Source of the DNA: Lachnospiraceae bacterium
GTDB taxonomy: Bacteria > Bacillota > Clostridia > Lachnospirales > Lachnospiraceae
Length of the DNA: 45,212 nt
NCBI GenBank assembly: GCA_014804795.1
Contig: JAAUZC010000043.1
Location: 1-45,212 of the forward strand
Direction of reading: 5' to 3'
The position numbers and the translations under genes are program-made. Below are positions 45,049 to 45,212 of this stretch, piece after piece (the first letter of the stretch is position 1; each line of letters begins with the position of its first letter). The notes beneath the pieces are model-generated. The model was given only the letters and a program-made list of their open reading frames with translations. It was not told the DNA's origin and made no database searches.

Positions 45049-45114
45049 GCGCGATATCGAAAAAGACATTGTCATTTGTCCGATGGGTCAGATGGAATTG
45101 TTCCCGATGCTGTA
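45001..45114 (+). pseudogene. possible transposase scrap
   Basis: In a second frame from about 45001 the sequence reads REPPLQPYFERDIEKDIVIC, then PMGQMELFPML and a stop (45112-45114). The pattern of a charged stretch, KDxxICPxGQ, resembles the start region of some DDE transposases (IS1182-like). The match is short and from memory. It could explain the truncated dehydrogenase. A perfect 10-bp hairpin TTTGGTTTGC/GCAAACCAAA follows at 45163-45188. Confidence 0.3.
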
Positions 45115-45212
45115 AATTGAATAAGTATAAGCCGGATTACTGGAACAATGCGAATAATTTGTTTTGGTTTGCTTTACTGCAAACCAAATAGTAGCTGACA
45201 TTGAACTCCGGA

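Overview
The window looks like a chromosomal segment of a Gram-positive gut-type Clostridia, most likely a Lachnospiraceae member. The evidence is a perfect CIRCE element in front of groES-groEL, a SpoVB-like flippase, the apt-rel-MBL-hemZ gene order, HemZ rather than HemN, BlaI/M56, CsoR and RpiR regulators, strong AGGAGG ribosome sites, several TTG/GTG starts and moderate GC. No rRNA, tRNA, CRISPR array or intact insertion sequence was recognised.

Layout. 0.2-2.0 kb (minus): an M56/BlaR1-like sensor peptidase with a DUF4825-like tail and its BlaI repressor, with two operator palindromes in the promoter. 2.0-4.8 kb (minus): DAHP synthase, ending in a 176-nt multi-hairpin element, and a SpoVB-like flippase. 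5.0-7.1 kb (plus): groES-groEL with promoter, CIRCE and a strong terminator, followed by a second multi-hairpin element. 7.1-10.7 kb (minus): a membrane-anchored XRE regulator, an Lnt-like acyltransferase, a class I glutamine amidotransferase-like peptidase (PuuD type) and an HxlR regulator. The HxlR gene is divergent from an FMN-dependent flavin reductase (plus).

11.5-21.9 kb is a self-contained carbohydrate cluster. A divergent RpiR regulator faces a cyclase-family hydrolase, a three-gene CUT2 sugar ABC transporter, a KpsF-like SIS isomerase without CBS domains, an MDR zinc dehydrogenase, a homoserine-dehydrogenase-like SAF protein (COG4091 type) and an FGGY kinase. Together they suggest uptake, oxidation, isomerisation and phosphorylation of an unusual sugar or polyol. 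This combination is the best candidate here for an uncharacterised pathway. The cluster lies beside a ROK kinase start that breaks off after about 12 codons, and it is flanked by two hairpins that share the core GGGAGCAGGTA, which hints at insertion or rearrangement.

21.9-25.2 kb (minus): a copper module in which the CopA ATPase carries a C-terminal CopZ-like domain. That domain has its own internal Shine-Dalgarno and ATG, so free chaperone could also be made. csoR lies upstream with a CsoR box over its promoter. 25.3-32.2 kb (plus): an amidase lipoprotein, apt, rel, an MBL hydrolase, hemZ and a zinc-type macrodomain hydrolase. 32.2-39.7 kb: a small secreted protein diverges from two large hybrid histidine kinases; between the kinases lies a frameshifted lipoprotein gene. 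39.7-41.9 kb: a PlsC-like acyltransferase with a zinc ribbon and an alpha/beta hydrolase. 41.9-45.2 kb: a LysR regulator with an apparent internal deletion, a flavodoxin, a double CMD protein, then a decayed aldo/keto reductase, the start of a short-chain dehydrogenase and a transposase-like scrap, so the right end is degrading.
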